DNA from: Gallionella sp.
Lineage (GTDB): Bacteria; Pseudomonadota; Gammaproteobacteria; Burkholderiales; Gallionellaceae
DNA: 64,000 bases
Direction: 5' to 3'
NCBI GenBank assembly: GCA_024641025.1
Contig: JAHEDW010000002.1
Location: 28,082 to 92,081 of the forward strand
Positions 17,965 through 26,213 of the stretch are shown in pieces. The first letter of the stretch is position 1. Every line of letters begins with the position of its first letter. The notes under the pieces are model-generated. The model was not told where the DNA came from. It was given only the letters and a program-made list of their open reading frames with translations, and did not search any database. A program made the position numbers and the translations under genes.

Positions 17965-18918
17965 TTAGTCAGCGATAGCTGCTCGGACTTTCTTTAAGAG
18001 ATCATGTGACAGACAGTCTATCTCGATGCTGTCATGCATTGAACGCAACCAGGTCAATTGTCTTTTGGCAAGTTGCCGTGTGGCGATAATTCCTGTCTCC
18101 AGAAGCTTTGCCGCATCAATTTCACCTTCCAGGAACTGCCAGGACTGTCGGTAGCCGACACAGCGCATCGATGGCAAGTTGGGATGTAACGGGTAATTTT
18201 TCCTAAGATTTCTTAGCTCCTCGATTAGTCCATTTCCGAGCATGAGCTTGAATCGATTAGCAATTCGCCGATGGAGCACACTACGGTCTGAAGGAATTAG
18301 GGCAATAGGCACGATTCGATAGGGTAACTTGCTATCGCCACCTTGCTTGAGCAATTCTGACATTGGTTGCCCGCTTAAGCGATAGATCTCCATTGCGCGC
18401 TGGATGCGTTGTGTATCAGTCGGTTTGAGTCGTGCGGCAGTATCGGCATCCACTTCGGCGAGCTTGGCGTGAAGATGTTTGATCCCGTGTTGCGCGATTT
18501 CGGCATCAAGAAAGGTACGCAATTCAGCATCAGCTTTAGGAAGCGGACTCAGGCCTTCACGCAGCGCTTTGAAGTACATCATGGTGCCGCCGACAAGCAG
18601 AGGTAATTTTCCGCGTTTGGATATATCAGCCATTAACTTCAAAGCATCGTGGCGGAAAGCTGCTGCAGAATAAGCATCGGTTGGATCGATGATGTCGATA
18701 AGATGGTGTGGTGTATGCTCGAGGGTGGCAGCATCAGGCTTTGCTGTACCGATATTCATGTTGCGGTATACCAGAGCGGAATCCACGCTGATGATTTCGA
18801 TTGACAAAGTTTTGGCCAACTCTACTGCAACATCGGTCTTGCCACTGGCAGTAGGTCCCATCAGAAAAATTGCGGTGGGAAGCGATGTCACACAAACTTT
18901 CTTACAAGATGATTGCAT
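17965..18918 (-). CDS. miaA: tRNA dimethylallyltransferase
   Basis: Adds a dimethylallyl group to N6 of A37 in tRNAs reading UNN codons, the first step of ms2i6A synthesis. The 317 residues have a P-loop (IFLMGPTASGKTDVAVELA), the substrate segment ISVDSALVYRNMNIGTAKP, and the DTQRIQRAMEIYRLSG and RCVGYRQSW motifs. I start at ATG 18918; TTG 18924 and GTG 18891 are alternatives, and none has a strong ribosome site. It follows mutL in the same direction, the classic mutL-miaA pairing. hfq does not follow it here. Confidence 0.93.
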   Translation of the reverse strand: MQSSCKKVCVTSLPTAIFLMGPTASGKTDVAVELAKTLSIEIISVDSALVYRNMNIGTAKPDAATLEHTPHHLIDIIDPTDAYSAAAFRHDALKLMADISKRGKLPLLVGGTMMYFKALREGLSPLPKADAELRTFLDAEIAQHGIKHLHAKLAEVDADTAARLKPTDTQRIQRAMEIYRLSGQPMSELLKQGGDSKLPYRIVPIALIPSDRSVLHRRIANRFKLMLGNGLIEELRNLRKNYPLHPNLPSMRCVGYRQSWQFLEGEIDAAKLLETGIIATRQLAKRQLTWLRSMHDSIEIDCLSHDLLKKVRAAIAD

Positions 18919-19047
18919 GTGCAATTTTCAATTTCGTCTTTGCAAAGCCATGCAGAGATATGTGAGACCGCTATTGGCTTGTAGGGCGAATGCATGCCAA
19001 TGATGTGAAAAGACTGACGAAGAATTAAGCAGTGTTGAATCATCAAG

Positions 19048-20820
19048 CTATTTCCCGCGCATGAACATGGCGTCAAGTTCACTAATTGAAATCTGGAACC
19101 ATGTCGGTCGTCCGTGGTTACATTGACCGGAGCGCTCAGTCTGTTCCATTTCTCTAAGAAGCGCATTCATTTCGTTGATGCCTAGGATACGATTGGCACG
19201 AACAGCACCGTGGCAAGCAAGAGCTGAGAGTAATTCGTTGCGTCGCTCAGTGAGAACGCGGCTTGCACCGTATTCTCGCAATTCCTCCAGTACTTCGCGC
19301 ACGGCGGCTTCCGCTTCGGATTGTTTTAGAAGTGCTGGCATGCTCCTTACTGCAAGCGTGGTTGGGGATAGCTGTGCGATTTCGAAGCCAAGTGTTTCAA
19401 GTGCATCCTGTTCGGCTTCCACAGTTGAAATGTCCAGCGTGTCAACATCGAAACATACTGGTATCAACAGGGGTTGCTTCACGATATCTTCTGAATCCAG
19501 GGAGGATTTCAACTTTTCATAGACAATACGTTCGTGTGCGGCATGCATGTCCACCACGATAAGGCCTTGTGTATTTTGCGCCAGAATATAGATGCCTGAT
19601 AGCTGAGCGAGGGCGAAACCTAGAGGATGTTCTGAATCGGGCAAGGTAGAAAGCGAGGATTTTAAGATTGGTTCGGATGTGGGTTCGGCCCCCCCTTTGT
19701 GGGTAAGCATTTCCCACAGGCGATATGTATCATCACGCTCAACCTCACCCAATCGAATTGAATGTTGTGTGGGCAAGAGCAATGAATCTCGTTGCTCGGG
19801 CAAGTGGGTCGCATGTCCTCTCGCAGGTATAGCGAGCGCATGTTGCAGAGTATGGAATATGAATTGATGAATGCCTTGGCTTTCGCGGAAGCGCACCTCG
19901 CTTTTTGCAGGATGAACGTTTACATCAACTTGTTCCGGTGAAAGTTCCAAGAAGAGCACGAAAGCCGGATGTCGCTGATGATGCAAAATATCCTGGTAGG
20001 CTTGGCGTAACGCATGGCTGGCGACCTTGTCGCGTACAAATCGGCCATTGACGAAAAAATATTGGGCATCTCGGTTGGTACGGGAATATGCGGGAAGGGC
20101 AGCCAAACCTTGTAGTGAAAGATCTGCAGCCTTGCGCGAAACTTTTACTGCAGCATGACCGAACTCTTCTCCGAGCATTGCAGCAACTCGATTTAATTGA
20201 CCTTCTTCGCCTTGCGTGATCGCCAATTGCCAGATTGTTTGACCGTTATGCTGTAGTGAAAAAGCGACGTCAGGACGTGATAACGCAATGCGCTTGAATA
20301 TTTCTTCACACCAAGCGAACTCAGTGGCCTCAGACTTTAGGAATTTGCGTCGTGCAGGGGTGTTGAAATACAGCTCGCGGATTTCTACAGTAGTTCCTGG
20401 AGCAAGGTTGGATGGGATGGGTTCACCGAGTTGGCCATCTCCTGCCTCGATTTTCCATGCATGACTGTCCGCTTCGGTACGGCTGGTCAGGGTAACTTGA
20501 GCTACAGCAGCGATACTGGCGAGTGCTTCACCGCGAAACCCCATGCTTGAAACACGCTGCAGGTCTTGAAGAGTTGCAATCTTGCTGGTGGCGTGGCGCT
20601 TTAGTGCCAATTTCAGTTCATCTTTGGCGATGCCCTTGCCGTTATCACGCACGCGTAACAGCTTGATCCCACCATTTTCTAGTTGCACTGATATTTCAGT
20701 CGCATCCGCATCAAGACTGTTCTCAAGCAGTTCTTTGAGTGCCGCAGCGGGTCGTTCAATGACCTCGCCGGCAGCGATTTGATTGATGAGTAAATCCGGT
20801 AGTATCTGGATGGAGGGCAT
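19048..20820 (-). CDS. mutL: DNA mismatch repair protein MutL
   Basis: Dimeric GHKL ATPase linking MutS mismatch recognition to downstream excision. The 590 residues begin with the ATPase domain: LPDLLINQIAAGEVIERPAA, catalytic Glu in LKELLENSLDAD, DNGKGI, and SMGFRGEALASIA. A transducer domain follows (DVNVHPAKSEVRF). After a linker, the C-terminal dimerisation domain ends with ACHGAVRANRILG and CNHGRPTWF. No DQHA(X)2E(X)4E endonuclease motif is evident; the region reads VDMHAAHERIVYEKL, resembling the loop only in part. Divergent from rpfF. Confidence 0.95.
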   Translation of the reverse strand: MPSIQILPDLLINQIAAGEVIERPAAALKELLENSLDADATEISVQLENGGIKLLRVRDNGKGIAKDELKLALKRHATSKIATLQDLQRVSSMGFRGEALASIAAVAQVTLTSRTEADSHAWKIEAGDGQLGEPIPSNLAPGTTVEIRELYFNTPARRKFLKSEATEFAWCEEIFKRIALSRPDVAFSLQHNGQTIWQLAITQGEEGQLNRVAAMLGEEFGHAAVKVSRKAADLSLQGLAALPAYSRTNRDAQYFFVNGRFVRDKVASHALRQAYQDILHHQRHPAFVLFLELSPEQVDVNVHPAKSEVRFRESQGIHQFIFHTLQHALAIPARGHATHLPEQRDSLLLPTQHSIRLGEVERDDTYRLWEMLTHKGGAEPTSEPILKSSLSTLPDSEHPLGFALAQLSGIYILAQNTQGLIVVDMHAAHERIVYEKLKSSLDSEDIVKQPLLIPVCFDVDTLDISTVEAEQDALETLGFEIAQLSPTTLAVRSMPALLKQSEAEAAVREVLEELREYGASRVLTERRNELLSALACHGAVRANRILGINEMNALLREMEQTERSGQCNHGRPTWFQISISELDAMFMRGK

Positions 20821-20996
20821 GGTGAAAACAGGTTAACAGACCTTTGGCATTATAACGGACATGCCAGAGCGGCATGAATCTCAAGCAGTGAACAAAGGGT
20901 TTAAAAAGTTAAATAGCCCGGTTTTCCCTCCCTATTCCCTGCTTGAATGGATAGAGAAGCTTGATAGCTTATGCAGCGTGGCAAACCGAGGAATCT

Positions 20997-21020
20997 GCAC
21001 TTGTGGATGCGGGCAAGTGC
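20997..21020 (+). promoter_or_regulatory. Stem-loop upstream of rpfF
   Basis: GCACTTG (20997-21003) pairs perfectly with CAAGTGC (21014-21020) around a 10-base loop. It lies 86 bases before the rpfF start, in the 285-base mutL/rpfF divergent spacer. It could be a 5'-leader hairpin or a protein site. A possible -10, TATAAA, is at 21070-21075 without a good -35. Confidence 0.3.
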
Positions 21021-21105
21021 CAGTATCTGGATGCAGGGTAATGCGAGCCAAAATTGGTTCGAAGTCCTTTATAAAGAACGTTTTATCAATCAAGAGGATT
21101 ACAAA

Positions 21106-22098
21106 ATGGGGAAACCAGGAACTTGGGGAAATAGCGAAACAGTTCAATTGGAGATTTTGCCGTTTGAGAGCAACCCGTTAGAAATTAAGTATACTCATAT
21201 TTCCACACGGTTCGATCCCGAGTATGGGGTTTTATGGACTCAAATGAAACCTGAAGGAATACCTTGTTGCAGCCAAGGATTGCTGGACGACTTGGATCAT
21301 CATCAGAAAATTCTTGAGAAATCAGGCGGGAAGATAAAAGTTGGGGATCAGTTACACGCCATCCACTATGCTGTCGCATCTTCCTTGACCCCTGGGGTGT
21401 TTAACCTTGGCGGCGATCTCGGATTATTTTCCGCGCTGATCAAAAGCAAGGACCGTCAGGCTTTGCTGAAGTACTCGGCAAAATGTCTTGATGTGATCTT
21501 TACGCGAACGAGTCATTACAAATTCCCTCTGATTACCATTTCTCTTGTTCAAGGTGATGCTTTGGGAGGAGGGCTTGAAGCAGCGCTATCTAGCGATGTG
21601 ATTATTGCTGAACGCAGCACTAAAATGGGCTTCCCTGAAATGCTGTTCAACCTTATCCCTGGCCATGGAGCATTCAGTATGGCAGCAAGAAAGATCGGGG
21701 TAGCTCAAGCGGAAAGAATGATACTTAGCGGGAAAATATACTCTGCCGAGGAACTTCATGAAATGGGGTTGGTTGATGTGATAGCTGAGGATGGTGAAGG
21801 TGTCGAAGCAGTTCGCAATTACGTCGCAAAACAATCGCGCTGTTCTAACGGTTACATGGCGCTGCAAAAGGCGCGGCATCGATTCAACCCGGTAACCTAT
21901 CAGGAGATGATGGACATAACAAACATCTGGGTAGATGCAGCATTGCAACTGACGGACCGCGATCTTAAGGTGATGGATCGTTTCTTGCGGTCACAGCAGA
22001 AGATTTTTGGGAAATACGAAACAGTGGTCCATTCTGGTGTTGCTGTTCAAGCATTAATGGCAGCGCGAAGGAAAGTAGAGATATCTATAGTGTCATGA
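21106..22098 (+). CDS. rpfF: DSF synthase RpfF (crotonase family)
   Basis: Acyl-ACP dehydratase/thioesterase-like enzyme making diffusible signal factor, a cis-2-unsaturated fatty acid. The 330-residue product matches Xanthomonas RpfF across its length: GVFNLGGDLGLFSALI, LVQGDALGGGLEAAL with catalytic Glu158, and MGFPEMLFNLIPGHGAFS with catalytic Glu178. The 20-residue spacing equals that of Glu141 and Glu161 in Xanthomonas. ATG 21106 follows AAGAGGA at 21092-21098. Its 3' end overlaps that of the convergent rpfC by 6 bases. The N-terminus is longer than in Xanthomonas (about 289 residues in total there). Confidence 0.9.
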   Translation: MGKPGTWGNSETVQLEILPFESNPLEIKYTHISTRFDPEYGVLWTQMKPEGIPCCSQGLLDDLDHHQKILEKSGGKIKVGDQLHAIHYAVASSLTPGVFNLGGDLGLFSALIKSKDRQALLKYSAKCLDVIFTRTSHYKFPLITISLVQGDALGGGLEAALSSDVIIAERSTKMGFPEMLFNLIPGHGAFSMAARKIGVAQAERMILSGKIYSAEELHEMGLVDVIAEDGEGVEAVRNYVAKQSRCSNGYMALQKARHRFNPVTYQEMMDITNIWVDAALQLTDRDLKVMDRFLRSQQKIFGKYETVVHSGVAVQALMAARRKVEISIVS

Positions 22099-24645
22099 TC
22101 CCACGGCTTGCCGGTGTTCATCCAGATAGCGGATCATGGCTTGCCTTGTTCGGTGAAATCTGTCTTGAGCCTTTTTCAGTAGAATCTCTGCTGAATCCTG
22201 CAAATCGTCATTATTGTATTGTGAGATTTCTCGACATGTTTGGAACAGCGATTCTGCACCCAGATTGCCGGAACTCCCTTTTAGTGCATGAGCCAGTTCC
22301 TTGAACTGTACAAACTCATTTTGTTGAATCGATTTCTTCATGCCCTCAAGTAGTTGTTCACCCTCAACAAAGAAGCCATGTATCACGCTATCGAGGAAGT
22401 TGTCGCTCATTGCTCCCAAAAGCCTGAGGTGATGCAAAGTTTTTCTATTGATCAAAAGCTCGTCCGATGCAGGTAGTTCTTCAATATCCTGAGGAACGGC
22501 ATCAGTTCTTTGAGTATTGGTCGCATTATTGACGGTTGAAGTCAGCAACGCTACGGTATCAAGCAGGGTGTGAGCATCTATGGGCTTGGTAAGAAACGCA
22601 TCGGCACCGGCTTTCTCACATTCAGTTCTGGCTTCGACGGTCGCACTGGCCGTCAGGATAGCGAAAGGCATACGAGGTTCGTTCCTGTTGCTCATGCGGT
22701 AGATTTTCATCGCCTCCAACCCCGTCATGATTGGCATGTGCATGTCCATGATTGTTAGGTCATAGCGCTTGTTTTCCAGCATGTCCAGTGCCAAATCGCC
22801 ATTCTCTACCAGGTCAACACTGTGGCCAGCATATTCGAGTATTTTCGATATAATTTTCCGGTTGGTTGCATTGTCTTCCGCCACCAAGATATTGAGCTTG
22901 TTTTTGCTATGGTTGTGCCTTTCATAATGTTCTACGAACGAAACAACTTCAGGGGAGACTGACTCAGCGGGTAAGGCGCCGTGTAGTGCGTTGAACAGCA
23001 AAGTCTTATCTATCGGTGACTTCAATAAGCAGGAATATCCCAGTTTCAGTAGTTCTTCCTGATTGTTACCATTTGGGTCAGACGTGACCAGTATCAACGA
23101 AACATTGCTGGTGGAATATTCTGCCCATATGTTAGCTGCAAATTCTTCTGCATCCATGCCAAGTGTTTGTGGTTTGCACAAGATAACATGGTTATGCAAC
23201 CCATCTGATGCTGTCTGCCCCAGCAACTTGAAAAGTTGCGCAGGCGTTTCCGCATGTTCGAAACTTGCACCCCAACTGGAAAGATGATTTGCGACAACAG
23301 CTCGCTCACTACCATGCATTCCTGCCCCAATAACGCGGATCTGACGCAATGTCGGCGCCTCGTCGAGAAAGCGGCTTTCTGGTTGTTTGTCAAAGGGAAG
23401 TTCAAACCAGAACAAGCTGCCTTTGTCTACTTCGCTACGCAAGCCGATCTGCCCACCCATAAACTCCACGAGTTGTTTCGAGATGGTGGTACCTAATCCT
23501 GTACCACCATGACTGCTGGATATATTAGCGTGTGCCTGGGTGAAGCTTTCGAAAATTTCAAGCTGCGACTCTTCTGGGATTCCGATGCCAGTGTCAATCA
23601 CCTCAAACCTGAGATGCGCAGATGTTTCATTTTGAGAGATCGTACTTACCCGCAATTCCACCATCCCTTCCTTGGTGAATTTAATTGCATTCCCGACCAA
23701 GTTGATGATAACTTGCCGCAAATGTTGCGCATCACCGCGAAGTAGAAAACAGGTTTCTGGGGAAGCGTGCATGTGCAGGAGCAGGCCTTTCTTCTCGGCC
23801 TGTGATGCAAACATGTCCATGGTGTTGTTGATCAGACTGTGCAAGTCGAAATCAACGATTGTGGCTATCAACTTCCCGCTTTCGATCTTGGAGAAATCGA
23901 GGACATTTTCAACAAGTTTAAGTAATAGCCTCCCAGAGTTCCTCAAGGTTTTGACTAAATCCTTCTGTTCCGCATTAAGGGGTGTTCCCAAGATCAAGTC
24001 GCTGGCTCCAATGACGCCATTCAGTGGCGTACGCATTTCGTGGCTCATGTTGGCCAGGAAGTGACTTTTTGCTTTACTGGCTTCTTCCGCACGGATGATT
24101 GCCTTGTTCAGTCGCCCCAACAGGGAAAACGTAAAAAGGGGTATTGAAATCAGGGTAAGTAATAATCCGATCGCAAGCGTAATATGAGATGACCAGTAAG
24201 CATTGAAGATAATCACAGTGACAAAACCGATCACACTGAGTGCCTGTGCCCTCAGAAGTGCTTTGGAGCCATAGCGCAAACCATTACCCACGGTGACCCA
24301 GAGATAAATACCGAAGAATATCGAACCGACATCTCCATTCATGTACATACCGTAGGTAATTGCGCTTATGTCACCAAACAAGCTGAGAAATTGCCTTCTG
24401 GTGGAAGGATTGTCGCTGCGGAAGATGTTAACTGCCAGTAAGATCGCGCCTAAGAAGAATAGTCCGGACACCGTGAAAAGCGGCCTGATTGAAGAATCGT
24501 CTTGAGCAGTGAAGAGCTTATAGCTTAGATAAATGAAAACCAGCAATGATATGACGATGCGTACCAGCGCCTGCTCATGCTCACTGCCATAACTTGGGAA
24601 TTTTTCCCTAAGTTGCCGGAATTGTTTTTCCAGCACTTGGTTCAT
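22093..24645 (-). CDS. rpfC: DSF sensor hybrid histidine kinase RpfC
   Basis: Membrane sensor of DSF that phosphorelays to RpfG; in Xanthomonas it also binds and restrains RpfF. The 850 residues contain an N-terminal region with five or six TM segments (about 27-178), HisKA with His202 (ANMSHEMRTPLNGV), HATPase (DTGIGIPEES, HGGTGLGT), a receiver-like segment lacking clear acidic residues (about 435-558), a true receiver (about 583-700; Asp634, Lys687), and an HPt domain with His786 (LAHALKGSSGNLGA). ATG 24645 overlaps the rpfG stop as ATGA; an upstream in-frame start at 24705 would extend into rpfG. Confidence 0.9.
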   Translation of the reverse strand: MNQVLEKQFRQLREKFPSYGSEHEQALVRIVISLLVFIYLSYKLFTAQDDSSIRPLFTVSGLFFLGAILLAVNIFRSDNPSTRRQFLSLFGDISAITYGMYMNGDVGSIFFGIYLWVTVGNGLRYGSKALLRAQALSVIGFVTVIIFNAYWSSHITLAIGLLLTLISIPLFTFSLLGRLNKAIIRAEEASKAKSHFLANMSHEMRTPLNGVIGASDLILGTPLNAEQKDLVKTLRNSGRLLLKLVENVLDFSKIESGKLIATIVDFDLHSLINNTMDMFASQAEKKGLLLHMHASPETCFLLRGDAQHLRQVIINLVGNAIKFTKEGMVELRVSTISQNETSAHLRFEVIDTGIGIPEESQLEIFESFTQAHANISSSHGGTGLGTTISKQLVEFMGGQIGLRSEVDKGSLFWFELPFDKQPESRFLDEAPTLRQIRVIGAGMHGSERAVVANHLSSWGASFEHAETPAQLFKLLGQTASDGLHNHVILCKPQTLGMDAEEFAANIWAEYSTSNVSLILVTSDPNGNNQEELLKLGYSCLLKSPIDKTLLFNALHGALPAESVSPEVVSFVEHYERHNHSKNKLNILVAEDNATNRKIISKILEYAGHSVDLVENGDLALDMLENKRYDLTIMDMHMPIMTGLEAMKIYRMSNRNEPRMPFAILTASATVEARTECEKAGADAFLTKPIDAHTLLDTVALLTSTVNNATNTQRTDAVPQDIEELPASDELLINRKTLHHLRLLGAMSDNFLDSVIHGFFVEGEQLLEGMKKSIQQNEFVQFKELAHALKGSSGNLGAESLFQTCREISQYNNDDLQDSAEILLKKAQDRFHRTRQAMIRYLDEHRQAVGS

Positions 24646-25754
24646 ATGGAAAGCTGTTCGGGAAGGGGGGCTGCAACGTCCTGGATCTGCTGTTGGATAA
24701 GGCAAGCCTTGCCAAATTGCGCACTGAATGCATCAACGCAGTCTGGGTCAAAATGCTTGCCCTTGTTGGAGTTCAGGTATGCCAACCCTGCTTCGTTGGA
24801 CCAGCTGATTTTATAAGGGCGATGAGAAGTAAGTGCATCGAAGACATCTGCCACTGCGACGATACGTGCTTCGAGTGGGATTTCATCCTTTTGAGCTCCG
24901 TATGGGTAACCGCTGCCATCGTATCTTTCATGATGAGACAATGCGATATCAGCTCCCATGCTGAGATATTTTGACGGGCTGTTCTGGAGGATTTGGAAGC
25001 CTATTAATGGGTGTGTTTTCATGATGCGGAGTTCGTCCATGGTCAGTCTGCCAGGCTTCTGCAGTATATGATCCGGGATTCCGATCTTGCCGATATCATG
25101 CATCGGAGCAGCTACCTCAATCAAGTCGCAACGTTCTTCTTCCAAGCCCAATCCCTCAGAAATAAGACGTGAATACTTTGCCATGCGAACAATATGGTTT
25201 CCAGTATCTTCGTCACGATATTCGCCAGCCTTTGCCAGTCTGAAAAGCGTTTCATGTTCGCGAGCACGTATCTGTTTGGTTGCATCCGCGATGCGTTGTT
25301 CAAGGAATTGAGAGCGATGAAGTATTATCTTCTGCTGCAGGCGCAGGTGAAGCATGTTTCGGCATCGAACCCTGCATTCATAAGGATCTATAGGCTTGGT
25401 GATGAAATCAGTTGCACCTGATTCGAGTACCTGATATTTGATGTCACGCTCTTCCAGCGATGTGACAACGACTATCGGGACACCTTCGAGAGAATACATC
25501 CTGCGCATCTGCTGAACAGCCTCGAGACCTGTCATTCCACTCATCATGTAATCGACAATGATCAGATCAGGATGATTGTCCCTGATCCACGCTAGAGCGG
25601 TTATTGGATCAGAAAATGTTTTTACAATGATGTTTTTTTGGACGCTTTGTAATACTTTTTCAAGTATTAATCGACTGGTGAATTCATCATCAACTATGAC
25701 GACTAATGGGGCAGCAGAATTTTCAAAACTGTTTTCTATCAGTTCAAACGACAT
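24642..25754 (-). CDS. rpfG: HD-GYP response regulator RpfG
   Basis: Response regulator whose output domain degrades cyclic di-GMP in response to DSF relayed by RpfC. The 370 residues compare with about 378 in Xanthomonas. The receiver occupies residues 16-135 with phospho-acceptor Asp68 (LIIVDYMMSGMTG) and Lys120. The HD-GYP domain (about 165-365) has intact motifs: HD at 219-220 (APMHDIGKIGIPD), HHERYDGSGYP with GYP at 282-284, and VADVFDALTSHRPYK. Start ATG is preceded by GAAGGGGA. First gene of the rpfG-rpfC operon, with a strong promoter upstream. Confidence 0.92.
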   Translation of the reverse strand: MSFELIENSFENSAAPLVVIVDDEFTSRLILEKVLQSVQKNIIVKTFSDPITALAWIRDNHPDLIIVDYMMSGMTGLEAVQQMRRMYSLEGVPIVVVTSLEERDIKYQVLESGATDFITKPIDPYECRVRCRNMLHLRLQQKIILHRSQFLEQRIADATKQIRAREHETLFRLAKAGEYRDEDTGNHIVRMAKYSRLISEGLGLEEERCDLIEVAAPMHDIGKIGIPDHILQKPGRLTMDELRIMKTHPLIGFQILQNSPSKYLSMGADIALSHHERYDGSGYPYGAQKDEIPLEARIVAVADVFDALTSHRPYKISWSNEAGLAYLNSNKGKHFDPDCVDAFSAQFGKACLIQQQIQDVAAPLPEQLSI

Positions 25755-25823
25755 CGCGTCCCCTTCAAGTTTTGGCGCTTTGCTTGTTCATGCAATTTCT
25801 TAGTTATATCAGGTTTCGTGTTG

Positions 25824-25851
25824 ATTATAGCAAGCTTTTTGTCTTTTACAA
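25824..25851 (-). promoter_or_regulatory. Sigma-70-type promoter of rpfG-rpfC
   Basis: Read on the minus strand, -35 TTGTAA (25851-25846) and a perfect -10 TATAAT (25829-25824) are separated by 16 bases. Transcription would begin near 25817, giving a leader of about 63 bases to the rpfG ATG. Confidence 0.55.
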
Positions 25852-25863
25852 CCTATTTTATTT

Positions 25864-25877
25864 GCTGTCCGGACAGC
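25864..25877. promoter_or_regulatory. 14-bp perfect palindrome upstream of the rpfG promoter
   Basis: GCTGTCCGGACAGC is fully self-complementary. Its centre lies about 53 bases before the predicted rpfG transcription start, just upstream of the -35, where an activator or repressor dimer would bind. The 4-base core spacing differs from a LexA box (CTGT-N8-ACAG). The cognate regulator is unknown. Confidence 0.4.
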
Positions 25878-26213
25878 TGGCTACATTCAGTGTTGACTTT
25901 TGCGATTGGTGGTCCGCATATAGGTATATTGACGTGCAGATTTTCGTGGCCGTAGTTTGAGTCGGGATGGTCGTCGATATTCACTTGGTCAAGGTCACAT
26001 TGCCGATCGTAAGTGAGGACGCGTTTCGCGAACTCCTTGATATGTCATTGGTGCATGGACTCCCGCTGATATTTTGTTGGTACGACTCACATGGCACCAG
26101 TAGTTGGGGCTTTCCTGTCGCGTGATAAGCGGTATAATCAATCCTTTGATTTTTAGCGGCATTCCGTATTCAAGTAGTGGATGGTCAAATAGGTTCCAGA
26201 AGAGGAGAGATAC

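Larger units (their letters stand above)
25755..26213. other. 459-base divergent spacer between rpfG and pntA
   Basis: No coding frame is supported. It holds the minus-strand rpfG promoter and palindrome described separately. On the plus strand there is a TATAAT at 26133-26138 with no convincing -35, which could be the pntA -10 (leader of about 70 bases). AGGAGAG at 26202-26208 is the pntA ribosome site. Confidence 0.6.

Noticed and set aside
21205..21220. GGTTCGATCCCGA resembling a tRNA T-arm
   Set aside because: It lies within rpfF codons, with no acceptor stem, anticodon arm or CCA around it; no tRNA gene was found in the window.
25865..25876. CTGTCCGGACAG as a possible LexA box
   Set aside because: The half-site spacing is 4 bases rather than 8, so it does not fit an SOS box; kept only as an unassigned palindrome.
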